Shown here in pieces: positions 52,801-60,071 of a DNA stretch of 64,000 bases. The notes under the pieces are model-generated. The model was not told where the DNA came from and did not search any database. It saw nothing but the letters and a program-made list of their open reading frames with translations. A program made the translations under genes and the position numbers. How positions within the stretch are numbered: the first letter of the stretch is position 1; each line of letters begins with the position of its first letter. Source of the stretch: Hymenopus coronatus (lineage: Eukaryota > Arthropoda > Insecta > Mantodea > Hymenopodidae); contig CM060900.1 in assembly GCA_030762935.1 (NCBI GenBank), forward strand, positions 435,724,259 through 435,788,258, written 5' to 3'.

Positions 52801-55800
52801 CAGGCAGAAACAGCTTACATAATGCTGCAGAAGGATATGGACAGGGCAAAAACAAACAAAACATATGTTGTGATATGCAGAGACCTCCTGTAGGTACTAT
52901 GCTGTCCTACCCTTAACCAGTCTGTAGAATTCTATCAACATGAGCTGTCAACCTACAATCAAGCAATACATACAACAAGGTGTGGATGTGTGTTTGGCCT
53001 CAAATTGTACCCAGACAGGGATCAGCACAAGTTACTTCTTGCCTCCTGAAGTACATAACCTCTGAATTTTAACTACTAAATTTGGATGAAGGATGAACTT
53101 TAATTGTGTGGTCAGAACAATAACTGCAAAGCTACTGTTTCTTATCAGCTTCTACCAAACTTAAAATACTTCACATACATATAGCAAAATTTCTAATCAC
53201 AGGGCACAACCACTGTGATCAAGATTTTGTACTAATTGTGAGAAACAAGGACCACCTTGTGAATGAACTGTTTGAATGGTCCCAGGTAATAGCAACTGCT
53301 AGTCCAAGAATCTTGTTTTTGGTTTGCTAAATGCAGCAAGAAGATTTCATTGACCTGAGCACTATTGAAGATCCAAAATGCAAAATAACCTACAATATAT
53401 GGATGAAGATTTCCTTAGACTCTCCAACAGTACTTCAGTGTCTTAAGAGCCATAACTACTTACAATCTTGGTACTGTGCACGATTAGCAAAACTTTCAAG
53501 AGGTAAAGCTAATATCACAGTTTCGCCTTAAATCATGAGCTTGAATAGCTGACCCAGAATGTATGGAAACACATTGCCAGTATCTATGGAAAGAAAGTTA
53601 ATTTCTAGATATATATCAACATATCCTTGAAAAATATCAGATTTTATATGAACATAAAGTGAAATGAAAATGTGATGTTTATTCAATATTGTAAAATGTT
53701 TTTAGTAACAACATGTTTAGCATTCAGTGAATTGGTTAAACAATGGTAAGCTCCATTAATGAGCAATGCAAATGTAAAGTATGGTTTGTTTTCATTATTT
53801 CTAAACAGAATAAAAACAAGAAACATTAAAAGATAAATATTATCAGTAGCATAAACATTGTAACACACAAAAATCTGTTACTTGCGCTACAGTTATAACG
53901 TTTTTGCATGGATGTCCAATCATTTTCTCTTGCATTTTTAGTTTAAAGGCATACATACACCATGTATTATTAAACAGTGAAAATATTTTAACTAATTACA
54001 AGTGGCAGAACAAGCATTCCAAATGAATACCTTTGTTTATTTTGTACTTCTTTCCAGAATAATTTGCATTTTGAGGGTTACAATGCTTTTTTCTGGCAGA
54101 TATTCACTTTATGTTTCTGATTTACAACACATGTCAGTATTACTGAAAAGGCAAATTCCTTTAGGTGGAGGTCAGTGACCTTCAGTCATAGGAGTCTATG
54201 ATGTAACTCATTTGCTGGTTACACACAGCAGCAAACACAGAAATTCTTCTTCCTTCCCCTTCACTCATCAAACCTGTGTTTCTAAGTTTACTAATGAAAT
54301 ATATTCCTATGCTTTTCACTTGGTTATAGAGAATTTTCAACTGTCCCTTAGGATCACATATATCAAGTCAGAAAAGCAACATTATTTTGAATGGCAGACC
54401 AACTCTTGAATTAAAAATGCTAAAGGCTAAATCAATGGAGATTTTGAAAACATTGTAATGCATCATCATACACAGAATCACCATGACTGTGTGGCAATAC
54501 AAACTTGCCAACAAAATTTTTGTTGGCCCAATTTACATTTTTTCAAATGAAAAATAAAGAAAAAATACCAGGATTAAAGATGTTATCAAGAACAGGACAT
54601 TTTTCACATAATTCTAAAAAATCATGTTGCATTTGTTCTTAGTTAGCACAGTTTGGAAAAATGGGAATATAATTCTCTTTAAGTGACATTTAAACAATTT
54701 AACAGCACTTGTTGAAAAGGATCAATGCATTGAACTGAAATATTTAAGTAGGTGCAATCTCTACTTATTTCAGGCAATTTTGGGTCTTTTCCCTGTTCAT
54801 ACTATGCATATAATTTTATTATCAACTATATAAATTATTCTAAACACTGGATATTGCTTTTGAAAGGACTTTTTTTCCTTAAAACGTATGTGGAATTATC
54901 AAATGAATAAGACACAAACTGGCAACACTCAAAAAATTCCCAAGCCATACCACTGCCAAGTTTACTTTTACCACTAAGAAGAATTTATAAGGAAATAAAA
55001 CATGGAATGCGAGGAAATGTCTGTTGACAAGATTTGTTTCTTTCTACTCACTTCTTTTGGTATTTAACCAAGGGATCTGCATCCAGATCACTCATGTCAA
55101 TTCCCTTGCCCTTATTCTTGACTTCTGGATGTTTACGAACAAGCAGCCAACCAACATGAGAGAAGAAAAAGCCACGGGTAGCATTGTGTGGATCAGCATC
55201 TGTTTCACTGTACTTGTGATGCACTCTGTGGTCACGAGCCCATTCATAAACAGAATTCTGCAACACAATTAAGTATTCATTAGATAAAAATGTCTTAGCG
55301 AAAACTCATTTTTAGCAAAACTCCTGCATCATGGTTCACTAACCTGGAATGCTAGGGTGTTAAAGATGACCAAGATGAGTCTCAGAGGCCACTTAGCCTT
55401 GTAAGATCTGTGAGACCACAACCTGTGTGCACCTGCTGTGATTCCTAAACCTCCTGCCTGGTACAACAAACAGCTGCAACAAAATGGGTTAAATTAGCAA
55501 AAAACTGAATACAACATGTGAATGCTATTTTAATTCTTGAAACATACTTCAGTAGAGCAGAGTTCTACTACCTATATTTCAATTGAAAGTATTTCTTTTA
55601 TAAAATGAGACAGGTTTCAATAATGGAACAATAGGCTGTCAGTAGCAGTTATAGGTCATCGATCTTGTATATTGACCTAGATCCTGAAACAGTTACTGAG
55701 CCTGCATCTCTCTCTCTCTGGAATCAGCGAATGTAAGGTTATTTGGTGCAACGCAATGTGAATTGTCCACTACGAGTACAGTTGAGTCCCAAGTATTGTC

Positions 55801-58800
55801 ATTGGGAGCCAGTATGCTTTTACATGAGTGAATTCTTACTTTCTCTACCATAAACAGCATGCATATTAGGTAGAGAAGGTACCACATTCAACCCGAAAAT
55901 TAAATGGCAATTTTGATCCAGAAATATGTGTTTTGAAAACTCTCAAATAAAAAAAAAAATAATAATAATAAAAATGTGTGTGTTTGTGCGCGTGTTCATG
56001 TAAGAGAGAGTGAATGAGTGGGTGAACAGCATAACTCAAAAAGTCACTTAAATAATTTAACTGATATTTATAATATCAGTGATATATAAATTGATATTTA
56101 AGTTGAGCATATTCCAGGGGTGTGACAATTTCCAAAATCATCCCTCCGCCACAAGCTACCCTTAACATGAAAAAAATTTCAAACATTTTTATTTTCTCCT
56201 ACAGGACTCAAACAATTTTAATTAAAATACTATGGTTTTAATAAATTTCCATAGCAAATGAAGTTATCTTGAAATGGCTGGCTTTTGCACAATGATAAAC
56301 CTTAAGAACAATAGAAAATCTTATACACAAAAATGTAAATCTCATTAGAGCACACAATTTATATGACGCATATTTTTCTTATATTGCACCATTAAACATT
56401 TCCAAGATATTCTTGTACTTTTCTCAAATGAAAAGTTGCCATGTGGTTTTTTTATGTTTATTCCTCCTTGTCCATGCAAAAGGAACAGAATATCAAAATC
56501 ACCACATAGCGAACAGCTTTTTAAAGATTTGACTATTGCTTTAGCCTATTGTATTTTTGGGGATTTTTTACATGTGACGTGAAACAGTGAGAAAATGTTC
56601 TAAGTTTGAAGGTTTGGCAATCCACACGTACAAGCATACAGAACCAATTGAAAACTTTGAGGTGTATTGCATATCGCCCAGCAGCCAACCTGCAAATAAT
56701 TTCTTAGAATCGTAGCCAACGTATGCAGAAAAATCCCCAGACATCTGCACAACAAACTGTGTATATCACCATCTGGAAGCAATTAACAAACAGTCATTCT
56801 TGAAAAGTCTTAACATATCTTCTCTCAGATTTTAATGCTTTACAAACACGGGGATGTAATCAAGTAGAATTTATTGTAGTGCATGCAGGAAAGGTTGTAT
56901 GTTAATGGTCATATTCTTACAGATTTATTATTATAATTTTATTATTATTACTATTATTATTATTATTATCATCATCATCATTATTTTTTTTTTATTTTAG
57001 AACTGTACATGAAAAAGTCACAGTCTGGGTGCAAAGGAACATGGTTCAAGTGGGCAAAGCTATTGCCTGGGCAAAATCATTTCTTCATATGCTGCTTTGC
57101 ATACAAGCAGTCAAACGAGGTGACAATAATGGAGAGTTTGGTTGCAGACCAATGTGTGAGTTCGTAGACAGTATCTGATTGGTTTGGTTACTGCTATGAA
57201 GAGTGCATGGTCTGCAATGATACCAAATATACTTTGAGAGGGAAAATTGGAGGTACAGACCGCACATTGTTCAAATAGATGAATATGAAATAGGTCTACA
57301 GAAATTCCATCGCGGGTGCATCGTAGAGGGCAAGTGGATCCTTGGGATTACAGTTGTGGAAATAAATGAGGTGCAGATGACAATATGTGCAAATAATAAT
57401 AGGAATGCAAGCATGCTCTACAATTTAATTTCAGAACACCATACATATGGATACTTGGCAGGGCTACTATGAGTTAATTGCTGGAGGATTTGCCACTCAC
57501 CTGGCATGCTCTATCCAGGGTGTCAGCATGCAACACGAACATTAAGATGCTCACCTATGTGAGTGTATGGGGCATAACATCAGCAAATATCATTTAGCAA
57601 CCCTTTTCAAGTACTTGTGGAAGACATTAGGCAGATGTACCCAATGGTGTAGAGATTAGGTTTAGGCTAGGCCTAGTTATGGGTGAGTTAAGTGTTTAGT
57701 TCACAGAGCTAGTAATTTAGGGACAGAACTATACAGCTTAGACTTAGTGAGTTTAGTGTGTATAGTTAGCAATATAGAGACAAACAGTAAACATGATTAT
57801 ATAGTTAGTGCAATAACGAATCATCGTAAATGGGTGACAAACTGTATAGCTAGTGTAATTTGCTGACGATAAAAGACTGTTGGCTGCTTTGCATTGTGCA
57901 ATTTAAAAATGGAGATTTGGCTGCACTACATTCTTCAGAATGTCTACCTGCACTGTAAGTGTAAATATAAACCTTAAGTTATGTTAAGGAAATGTTTTCC
58001 AGTATGAAATCATAGTAATAAGTGACTTTCAAGCCATATTAGATTAGAAAATGTGAAGCTGTACTTCACACAAATATCTCATATTGCATCACATATTGAA
58101 AAGAAGAGCCATATTTTCTTATATCCAGTACCTATTAAGAAATAAATAAAAATTGAATTTCTTCTCACAAGCTTTTGTAAAATTGTTGAATGCATAGAGA
58201 AAGTCACGTGAAGGGAACACATCAAATTCAGAATTGTTTATAAAGCTCCTTTAATTTAAAACTAGAATCAAAACATTTCATAGTGAAACTCTGAGGATAT
58301 TGCTAATGTTTATCAATACTTAAAGGAAGACACCAAGCATAAGGTTTGATGCTCTCCTGAGGCTTTCAAAGAGATCCAAAAGCTGCGAGAACTGCAGCCA
58401 ATGAAGTCTGGCACAGTACAGTTCATAGAATTTGGCAAGGAAGACCCAAACATAAAGAATTAATTTTGTGAGACTCTGAGAAGAAAACCATAACATCCCA
58501 ATAACAGCAACACAAATTGAAGAAAGTAGATAGAAAGGTGGTCTAATGGAGGTACGATTTGACAGAATTGTAATTGAAGAAAATAGGAATGAGAGCAGTG
58601 ATGAGGCTATAGTCATTCCTAATGATTTCGCAGAAGATGAAGAAATGTCAGGCATAGAAAAATTAAAAAATTATTAAAGTCAGTTATTCAGTGTGAAGTG
58701 TTGTATGGAACTGAAATCGTTACTGAAACTATGGTATTTAATTTGGTAGTGACTTTATGAATTCTCTGTACACACATTTGAAGCACTACATTGATACTTA

Positions 58801-59191
58801 AGCAGGTGACTTCATCACAATGAGCTACCATTGCAAATAAGCCAGGTAAGTGGCTCACTCTAATGCTTACATTTATATGACTGTAAACCATTTTTTCCTC
58901 CTAAAGTAATCAATGAAATTACTATGATTTGCTTTACTCAAATATTTTCATTACACTTACCCGAAACAGTTGTTGTGAGTTTAGCTGAGGTCAGTATTAT
59001 ATATGCACCATACAGTGCAGCCATGTGCAGATAGATAAACAGCATCACATTTCTCCATACAATTTGCCTTTTGTATGTCTCGATTTGGAGGAATCATTTG
59101 CTTCTTGGCTGGCTGCTGTTGCAGTCATAGTATCCAGGTTATCTCCCTCAAAGAGAACCCCAGTTGGGTTGCTTACCATATTGGGAGCCAT
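29001..59191 (-). CDS. desat1: Acyl-CoA Delta-9-type desaturase, whole gene (5 coding exons)
   Basis: Membrane fatty acyl-CoA desaturase of the endoplasmic reticulum; family members insert a cis double bond into saturated acyl-CoA with a di-iron centre, cytochrome b5 and O2, feeding membrane lipids, cuticular hydrocarbons and pheromone precursors. Five exons with GT-AG introns join in compatible phases: 59191-58961, 55473-55344, 55257-55052, 42275-42090, 29319-29001. Allowing one missing base at each of two exon-1 sites gives 358 codons including stop, about 357 residues, normal for insects. All expected metal-binding boxes are visible: HRLWSH in exon 2, HRVHH in exon 3, NSAAH in exon 4, HNYHH in exon 5. 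Introns are 3,487, 86, 12,776 and 12,770 bp. The tetrapeptide often used to class insect desaturases reads NPSE (after DKNI). A Delta-9 class is likely; exact regiochemistry cannot be read from sequence. No 5' untranslated exon or promoter was identified. Confidence 0.9.
29405..29512. mobile_element. Short foldback element with tRNA-like arms
   Basis: Ends AGATAGAGTCAGAC and GTCTGACTCTACCT are near-perfect inverted repeats. Inside, each arm carries a B-box-like motif facing outward to opposite strands (ATTTGAACCACGGATCTT and ATGGTTCAAATCAC). It shares ends and inner motif with the larger foldback element at 31,031-31,201. Confidence 0.65.
29549..29604. repeat. (AGT)n(AAT)n(CAT)n microsatellite
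   Basis: A compound trinucleotide run in desaturase intron 4, close to exon 5. A poly-A run of about 22 lies at 29,857-29,878. Confidence 0.9.
30060..31560 (-). pseudogene. hAT-superfamily transposase fossil (CGGBP1-like group)
   Basis: Minus-strand pieces follow hAT order. N-terminal side: VNHPAFKRFLEKYMRMSMPD then ESFFKKKL (31,310-31,225). After the foldback insertion: YIEPVYQETIKRIKEKVCDC and DVGIIVNETIDSM, where relatives have VDETTD (30,980-30,885); then LFPKLKHVHALYRV (about 30,650), TALLTILCENFDKIGEFVLS and LDPADANAISKAQQHLLPEK (30,460-30,345), and near the end SLDVKRSFSIYKVM, the C-terminal dimerisation signature. The catalytic Asp of (V/I)DET is Asn here. Several stops. It lies in desaturase intron 4, same orientation as the host gene. 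Confidence 0.75.
31031..31201. mobile_element. Foldback element with back-to-back tRNA-like halves
   Basis: A 171-bp imperfect palindrome. Ends TAGGTCGAGTCAGACTGAAA and the matching GTCTGACTCTACCTA are inverted. Each arm holds a B-box-like GGTTCAAATCC or its reverse, with GATCTCCCGATCT/AGATCGGGAGATC between. It interrupts the hAT fossil. The flanks carry a direct repeat: ACAGGCTCTATGTA at 30,968-30,981 and again at 31,203-31,216, each followed by GTTTTTTC, though the left copy has 11 extra bases before it. That looks like an insertion-associated target duplication. Confidence 0.75.
31561..32782. other. No recognisable gene
   Basis: Contains a moderately GC-richer stretch near 31,790-31,890. 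No coding or repeat signature I can name. Confidence 0.45.
32783..33238 (-). pseudogene. LINE reverse transcriptase C-terminal fragment, piece 1
   Basis: The minus strand reads KINNKPIENTDDVNFLGIWI, then WDKHIGTLISKLNPICYKFR and TLIYVHTHLGYGIVLWRN. The FLGI...W..HI..L..KL....Y..R......YGI.LW.N block follows the catalytic core in many Jockey-type ORF2 proteins. A frameshift lies between the two blocks near 32,990. It abuts another piece of the same family (33,239-33,680). Confidence 0.75.
33239..33680 (-). pseudogene. LINE ORF2 extreme C-terminus, piece 2
   Basis: The minus strand reads FNYGILLWGNAIRANAVFNW, then FKELKVLIVPSLYIPNCLLY IKK, and after shifts HDTRNNKNLE...RLSKTQNHYLYRGLKLFN and QFKMHLETFLKDLPF. 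This is the RNase H-less tail of a Jockey/RTE-like ORF2. It begins at the same YGI.LW.N block where piece 1 ends, yet lies upstream of piece 1 on the minus strand, so protein order is reversed. Confidence 0.75.
33681..35164. other. No recognisable gene
   Basis: AT-rich intronic sequence; a 90-codon minus frame at 34,198-34,470 has no family signature. Confidence 0.5.
35165..35295 (+). repeat. tRNA-derived SINE
   Basis: A-box-like TAGTAAAGTGGTCAAAATAC near 35,173, a weak B-box GGGATCTATTCC near 35,218 and a tail with TTATTCCCCACCCTCAAGAG and CTGGAAATATGAACGC. The tail matches the SINE at 21,215-21,345 read on the other strand. Confidence 0.5.
35490..38053 (-). mobile_element. pogo/Tigger-like DNA transposon with TIRs
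   Basis: About 2.56 kb bounded by inverted repeats: CCGTAAAAGCAGGTGAATCC at 35,490-35,509 and GGATTCACCCGCTTTTACGG at 38,034-38,053 (one mismatch in 20), each flanked by TA as expected for this superfamily; the symmetrical GGTACC around the junction makes the end ambiguous by 2-4 bases. It encloses a minus-strand transposase and sits in desaturase intron 4 in the same orientation as the gene. Confidence 0.88.
36109..37660 (-). pseudogene. pogo/Tigger-like DDE transposase with three frameshifts
   Basis: From the N-terminus: VEKYKKKVGPGSRCNYNSVY, then the psq-type helix-turn-helix (NAVNAAKSGKLSI, frameshift near 37,545, EQYGVPYTTLNDKI). The DDE_1 core follows: VPPSNIINYDETNF holds the first Asp, a shift near 37,160, then NDPGQVRVIVKRGVKHPGR, MVSATADGKLLPPFTVYKSK, TKLLIGDNLTSHIS with the second Asp, and RFVLLPPNTTH. 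A third shift near 36,762 leads to PLDVVFFQPLKRAW, with the third Asp. The frame is then open to the end: an acidic linker (DDDDIDEASKAVEES) and GEFVVVKFPTKKMVRYFIGK, a small beta-rich tail. All three catalytic residues survive, so decay is recent. Confidence 0.88.
38054..39040. other. No recognisable gene
   Basis: A T-run at about 38,330-38,343; otherwise nothing supportable. Confidence 0.5.
39041..41660 (+). pseudogene. Copy A of unnamed YSDSC-type transposase-like family (most complete)
   Basis: From ATG 39,041: MAELEEANVNRNVKSIENYQ, KRKCNPHHWCKEFGKKTKSW; shift; LPDSNCDCVRKCLVNVPVDT; MPICKKTFLAIFGISSRQLS (39,435-39,495). A plausible donor CAG|GTATCG at 39,530 and acceptor near 39,650 suggest an intron. 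Then DEENATINQMCSED, a SINE insertion, EDLDFARAHINKFPY; VIAFDMQQCLPTPHLSAGQT then FYKHQLWIHDFCVH (40,335-40,440); a likely intron ending TTTACAG at 40,864; MWSEEIARRVEDDIILCVKH; VRHMIAYSDSCFGQKKNFSL; VPGHTFLPCEHT; VADEWLEPV; a C-terminal LMNYISPIYHKYY (41,550). YSDSC.GQ(N/K)(N/K) probably holds catalytic acids of an RNase H-like fold, but that is inference. The family may belong to a known superfamily such as Sola; I am not certain. Confidence 0.65.
39703..39930 (-). mobile_element. tRNA-derived SINE inserted in copy A
   Basis: On the minus strand the unit opens CCGTGGCCAAGTGGTAGAGA (A-box GGCCAAGTGG) with B-box GGTTCAACTCC, runs about 200 bases and ends in a 10-A tail. Imperfect target duplications flank it: AGTGAGGACC at 39,699-39,708 and GATGAGGATC at 39,935-39,944. 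Joining the reading frame across them restores SEDLDFARAHINKF of copy A, which independently supports the insertion call. Confidence 0.82.
42090..42275 (-). CDS. desat1: Desaturase coding exon 4 (membrane segments, NSAAH)
   Basis: This 186-base exon sits between acceptor TTTCAG and donor AA|GTAAGC, 12.8 kb from each neighbouring exon. It encodes YYLILMPLFCFVIPTLIPVY, then CWGESYTNAWFVVAMFRYAF and TLNMTWLVNSAAHMWGCKPY. The first block is a membrane segment; the second half carries the NSAAH motif, whose Asn and His are metal ligands in solved stearoyl-CoA desaturases, and the conserved HMWG.KPYD. A lysine codon split over the junction with exon 5 gives DKNINPSEN. The exon is intact. Confidence 0.95.
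42276..43439. other. No recognisable gene
   Basis: Start of desaturase intron 3 sequence (upstream of exon 4). A short ATGATG run at 42,585-42,605. Nothing supportable. Confidence 0.5.
43440..43600 (+). pseudogene. RTE/Jockey-like LINE C-terminal fragment
   Basis: The forward frame reads GQHPRGKRSPG, stop, PKRRWEKA, resembling the G.RPRG+P++RW.D tail that ends the ORF2 of several LINE groups. The match is only about 20 residues and is interrupted by a stop. Confidence 0.4.
43601..45394. other. No gene; one short tandem duplication
   Basis: Between about 44,237 and 44,332 two copies of a ~47-base unit lie in tandem (each has AAAAACATTTCTCTC, GAGACTGTA and a TATAAGC motif). A C-run at 44,656-44,666. 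The stretch 44,560-45,250 is probably repetitive (two TCATCA...ACAG...AGCCATCAC/ATGCCACTG blocks), but no family is recognised. Confidence 0.4.
45395..46380 (+). pseudogene. Merlin (IS1016/ISXO2-like) transposase copy 1
   Basis: The frame 45,589-45,831 contains TPRGKLGGPGHIIQIDECKI, then GQRKFHWGHIVEGNCDLGML DVETNEM: GGPG..(V/I)QIDE.K.G.RK...G..VEG is the start of the ISXO2-like DDE domain, with the first Asp in IDE. Further on LAVSHSVYFVDLLTNVHTNN IESCWRVL carries the Asn-x-x-Glu-x-x-Trp third catalytic block. The coding trace ends QLYPVV and TAG at 46,121. Frameshifts and stops interrupt the middle, and the block carrying the second acid is not visible. An upstream ATTTTAGAACTGGACAT and a 3' flank of about 250 bases recur in copy 2. 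It lies antisense in desaturase intron 3. Confidence 0.75.
46381..47598. other. No recognisable gene
   Basis: A 93-codon forward frame at 46,834-47,115 and following codon-like sequence to 47,340 match nothing I know. Nothing supportable. Confidence 0.4.
47599..48904 (-). mobile_element. Penelope-like retroelement: RT plus GIY-YIG endonuclease, 5'-truncated
   Basis: Reverse transcriptase from about 48,820 to 48,014: NGKYYKQTSGLAMGSPLSPI, IWYRYVDDIFAIVPEKHLED with the catalytic YVDD, and GQLPFLDLKIIKT, LTFGIYRKPTHTNSYI, all typical of Penelope-like RT. A frameshift at 48,013 leads into the GIY-YIG domain: NKPGIYQFSCNDCEKIYIGQ TKRNIKTRAKEH, with GIY, YIG and the catalytic Arg present. A TAA near 47,775 interrupts it before a Pro/Thr-rich tail (IKPPPGTETTTT) that ends at 47,599. 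At the 5' end a 58-base segment of the RT (48,759-48,816) is repeated inverted at 48,847-48,904, a foldback 5' end often seen in this group. Same orientation as the desaturase. Confidence 0.9.
48905..49848. other. No recognisable gene
   Basis: AT-rich; nothing supportable beyond the Penelope 5' junction. Confidence 0.5.
49849..49893. repeat. (GA)n microsatellite
   Basis: About 22 GA units, directly ahead of the tandem array. Confidence 0.97.
49900..50262. repeat. Three tandem copies of a ~120-bp unit
   Basis: Each unit contains AAATTAATCTTC, CTAAAATATCATGGT, a CCAAAGTTAAA block and GGTTAAAATAA-type ends. Units begin near 49,925, 50,028 and 50,148. Small indels separate them. Satellite-like, lying between two Penelope fossils. 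Confidence 0.85.
50280..50900 (-). pseudogene. Second Penelope-like RT fossil (N-terminal half)
   Basis: The minus strand shows KLKPEHPTIAR, KTHETGNSMRPI, then in shifted frames YKLSKWLVQKYVTLLKYTSL, KNETDLIQQIQNIELKP and VVCFDARTLYQSIPIP, and near 50,350 NQIYKQTSDIRIAVP. The order LPK.HK....RPI, YKL.K.L, F.D...LY..IP, IYKQTSG..M..P is the upstream part of Penelope-like RT. It does not overlap the portion preserved at 48 kb and is more decayed, so it is probably a separate copy. Confidence 0.55.
51235..51312 (-). repeat. tRNA-like sequence or SINE head
   Basis: Minus strand: A-box-like TGGAGCAATGGTTATAACAT, B-box AGTTCGAGTCTT, then GTCCACC and a run of T. The anticodon stem does not give a seven-base loop, so I do not call a functional tRNA. 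Probably a tRNA-derived repeat, its T-run being the pol III stop. Confidence 0.45.
52190..53530 (+). pseudogene. Copy B of unnamed YSDSC-type transposase-like family
   Basis: Forward pieces in family order: LDYNARIRHLTSLCIEI, CRHCAFKYFLRKNGEQIQMC, then QKTFCMIYGITARSLQEKI (52,190-52,440); KIEEEKSKLYHFQAETAYIM and TYVVICRDLL (52,780-52,890, where copy A has VIAFDMQQ); NQSVEFYQHELSTYNQAIH (52,918-52,972); and a C-terminal MQQEDFIDLSTIED (53,331-53,372). Stops are frequent and the SDSC core is not preserved. It lies in desaturase intron 3, antisense. Confidence 0.6.
53531..55051. other. No recognisable gene
   Basis: Intron 3 sequence next to exon 3; AT-rich, no coding or repeat signature. Confidence 0.5.
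55052..55257 (-). CDS. desat1: Desaturase coding exon 3 (second histidine box)
   Basis: This 206-base exon lies 86 bases after exon 2, between acceptor GTTGCAG and donor AA|GTGAGT. It encodes NSVYEWARDHRVHHKYSETD, then ADPHNATRGFFFSHVGWLLV and a polar stretch ending DPLVKYQK. HRVHH is the second histidine box (HX2HH) and the surrounding EWARDHR..HH..ETD..PH block is a hallmark of acyl-CoA desaturases. The exon is open throughout and ends with two bases of a lysine codon that exon 4 completes. Confidence 0.96.
55344..55473 (-). CDS. desat1: Desaturase coding exon 2 (first histidine box)
   Basis: This 130-base exon runs from acceptor TTGTTGCAG to donor CAG|GTTAGT. It encodes LLYQAGGLGITAGAHRLWSH and then RSYKAKWPLRLILVIFNTLAFQ. 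HRLWSH is the first histidine box (HX4H), whose histidines bind the di-iron centre in the family. The following hydrophobic stretch is the expected second membrane segment region. The first base completes a codon from exon 1 and the exon ends in phase 0. It is intact, with no stop or frameshift. Confidence 0.95.
55474..56029. other. Intron 1, no recognisable element
   Basis: Carries an A-rich run with AAT repeats at about 55,950-55,972 and a TG-rich stretch at 55,975-55,998. Nothing else supportable. Confidence 0.45.
56030..58240 (+). mobile_element. Merlin-bearing repeat, copy 2
   Basis: The flanks match the 12.85-13.70 kb repeat, and the core (57,000-57,960) matches the Merlin copy at 45.4-46.4 kb, including ATTTTAGAACT..ACAT, GCAAAG(C/T)TATT and the 3' block TAGAGATTAGGTTTAGGCTA. 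Coding trace: HIVQIDEYEIG then QKFHRGCIVEGKWILGITVV and terminal QMYPMV with TAG at 57,650. The block that holds the third catalytic Glu in copy 1 is deleted near 57,510, so this copy cannot be active. It lies antisense in desaturase intron 1. Confidence 0.65.
58241..58960. other. Intron 1, no recognisable element
   Basis: A 111-codon minus frame at 58,320-58,655 is hydrophobic by composition; the forward strand has short charged frames (EVRFDRIVIEENRNESSDEA). Neither matches a family I know. Confidence 0.35.
58961..59191 (-). CDS. desat1: Desaturase coding exon 1 (start codon, first membrane segment)
   Basis: The ATG at 59191-59189 opens a conserved insect desaturase N-terminus (MAPNMVSNPTGVLFEGDNLD) and is preferred over an in-frame ATG at 59260, which adds residues not seen in the family. 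A likely splice acceptor (TTCAACAG) ends 15 bases upstream of the ATG, so a non-coding leader exon probably lies further upstream. The frame from the ATG stops at 59047-59045, but the conserved continuation WRNVMLFIYLHMAALYGAY starts at once in another frame, as if one G were missing near 59065. The exon then runs through TSAKLTTT to donor GTAAGT at 58960. There the phase is again one base short of exon 2, consistent with one T missing from a T-run at 58966-58964. Both lesions are in homopolymers. Either consensus error or genuine damage is possible. Confidence 0.85.
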
Positions 59192-60071
59192 CTTGAAGTA
59201 TTGCCTGTTGAACATCAGTTGCCAATTAGTCACAAATTTGTAATCTGCTTTCATATACAAATTGTATTGAAATATAAATAAGATACATGTTTGCTATTCT
59301 TTCAAGAATTATTTGCAAGAAAAGAAAAAAGCAATGAATGTGAGAGAGCATAATGTTACCAACACTGAAACATTTCCACGTGGAAACATGTTTCTCTTTT
59401 GGTGATTTTTGGTGCTAAATAATTTGTAATAAATTTAATGTTGGAATATAAGAGGTAATATAAGTTTACATTTACATTGGTATGGAGCAGGGGTGCCTAA
59501 CTGCAGTTGTAAGATGGGAGGTTGGGTGAACCTCCATCTACCTGCTCCAACATGTTATTGTGATCATGAAAGGCTATTTTAGGTTTCCAAAGATGTGCTA
59601 TGTTTGTCAAGTATCATGGTAGCTTGAATCTACTGTGATACTCTTTAAATGTGTTTAATATAATACACTGTGGATACTGCACCATTTGTATATTACATTT
59701 CTCTTAGGGCCAGTTGTACAAACTCAGAATAAACCGCTGTTAGACAATATTCCACGGTTAGATGCTAAATTGTGTTGTACGACACCATAATGGAGTCTAC
59801 CAAGGGAATAAACATGTAATAACTTATTCCACAATTCCAAGCAGGGATAAGCCACTATTCCAAGTATAGAGTATAAAAAGGAAACTGGCTTCTTGAGAAC
59901 TGGATACAACTTTGACCGTATAGATAGATAATTTATTTAATCTTTTCAGTTACAAATTTCCTACATATATAGTTACTTTCCTGGAGTTGCTGAATTTGGT
60001 ATTGTATACAAGTTACCCTAGTTATTTATGTATATGTACCTATCCCTCTATTTATACAGCTTTTTACCCTG
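59192..60071. other. Upstream of desaturase exon 1, no recognisable gene
   Basis: Probably intron between an unseen leader exon and exon 1. No repeat or coding signature seen. Confidence 0.4.

Noticed and set aside
29320..55051. Near-equal lengths of introns 3 and 4 (12,776 and 12,770) as evidence of duplication
   Set aside because: Their contents are different elements in different order, so the match is coincidental.
55048..55272. Forward 82-codon frame opposite desaturase exon 3
   Set aside because: Shadow of the exon on the other strand.
58320..58655. 111-codon hydrophobic minus frame
   Set aside because: Hydrophobicity follows from composition; no family signature, and it lies in desaturase intron 1.
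58951..58957. Alternative exon-1 donor GTGTAA to restore phase
   Set aside because: Restores the phase only together with the upstream missing base, adds a residue to the usual TSAK-to-LYQ spacing and is weaker than GTAAGT; a lost T in the preceding T-run explains the data better.
59192..59260. Upstream in-frame ATG for the desaturase (MYMKADYKF...)
   Set aside because: The family N-terminus is MAPN, and a probable splice acceptor lies between the two ATGs.
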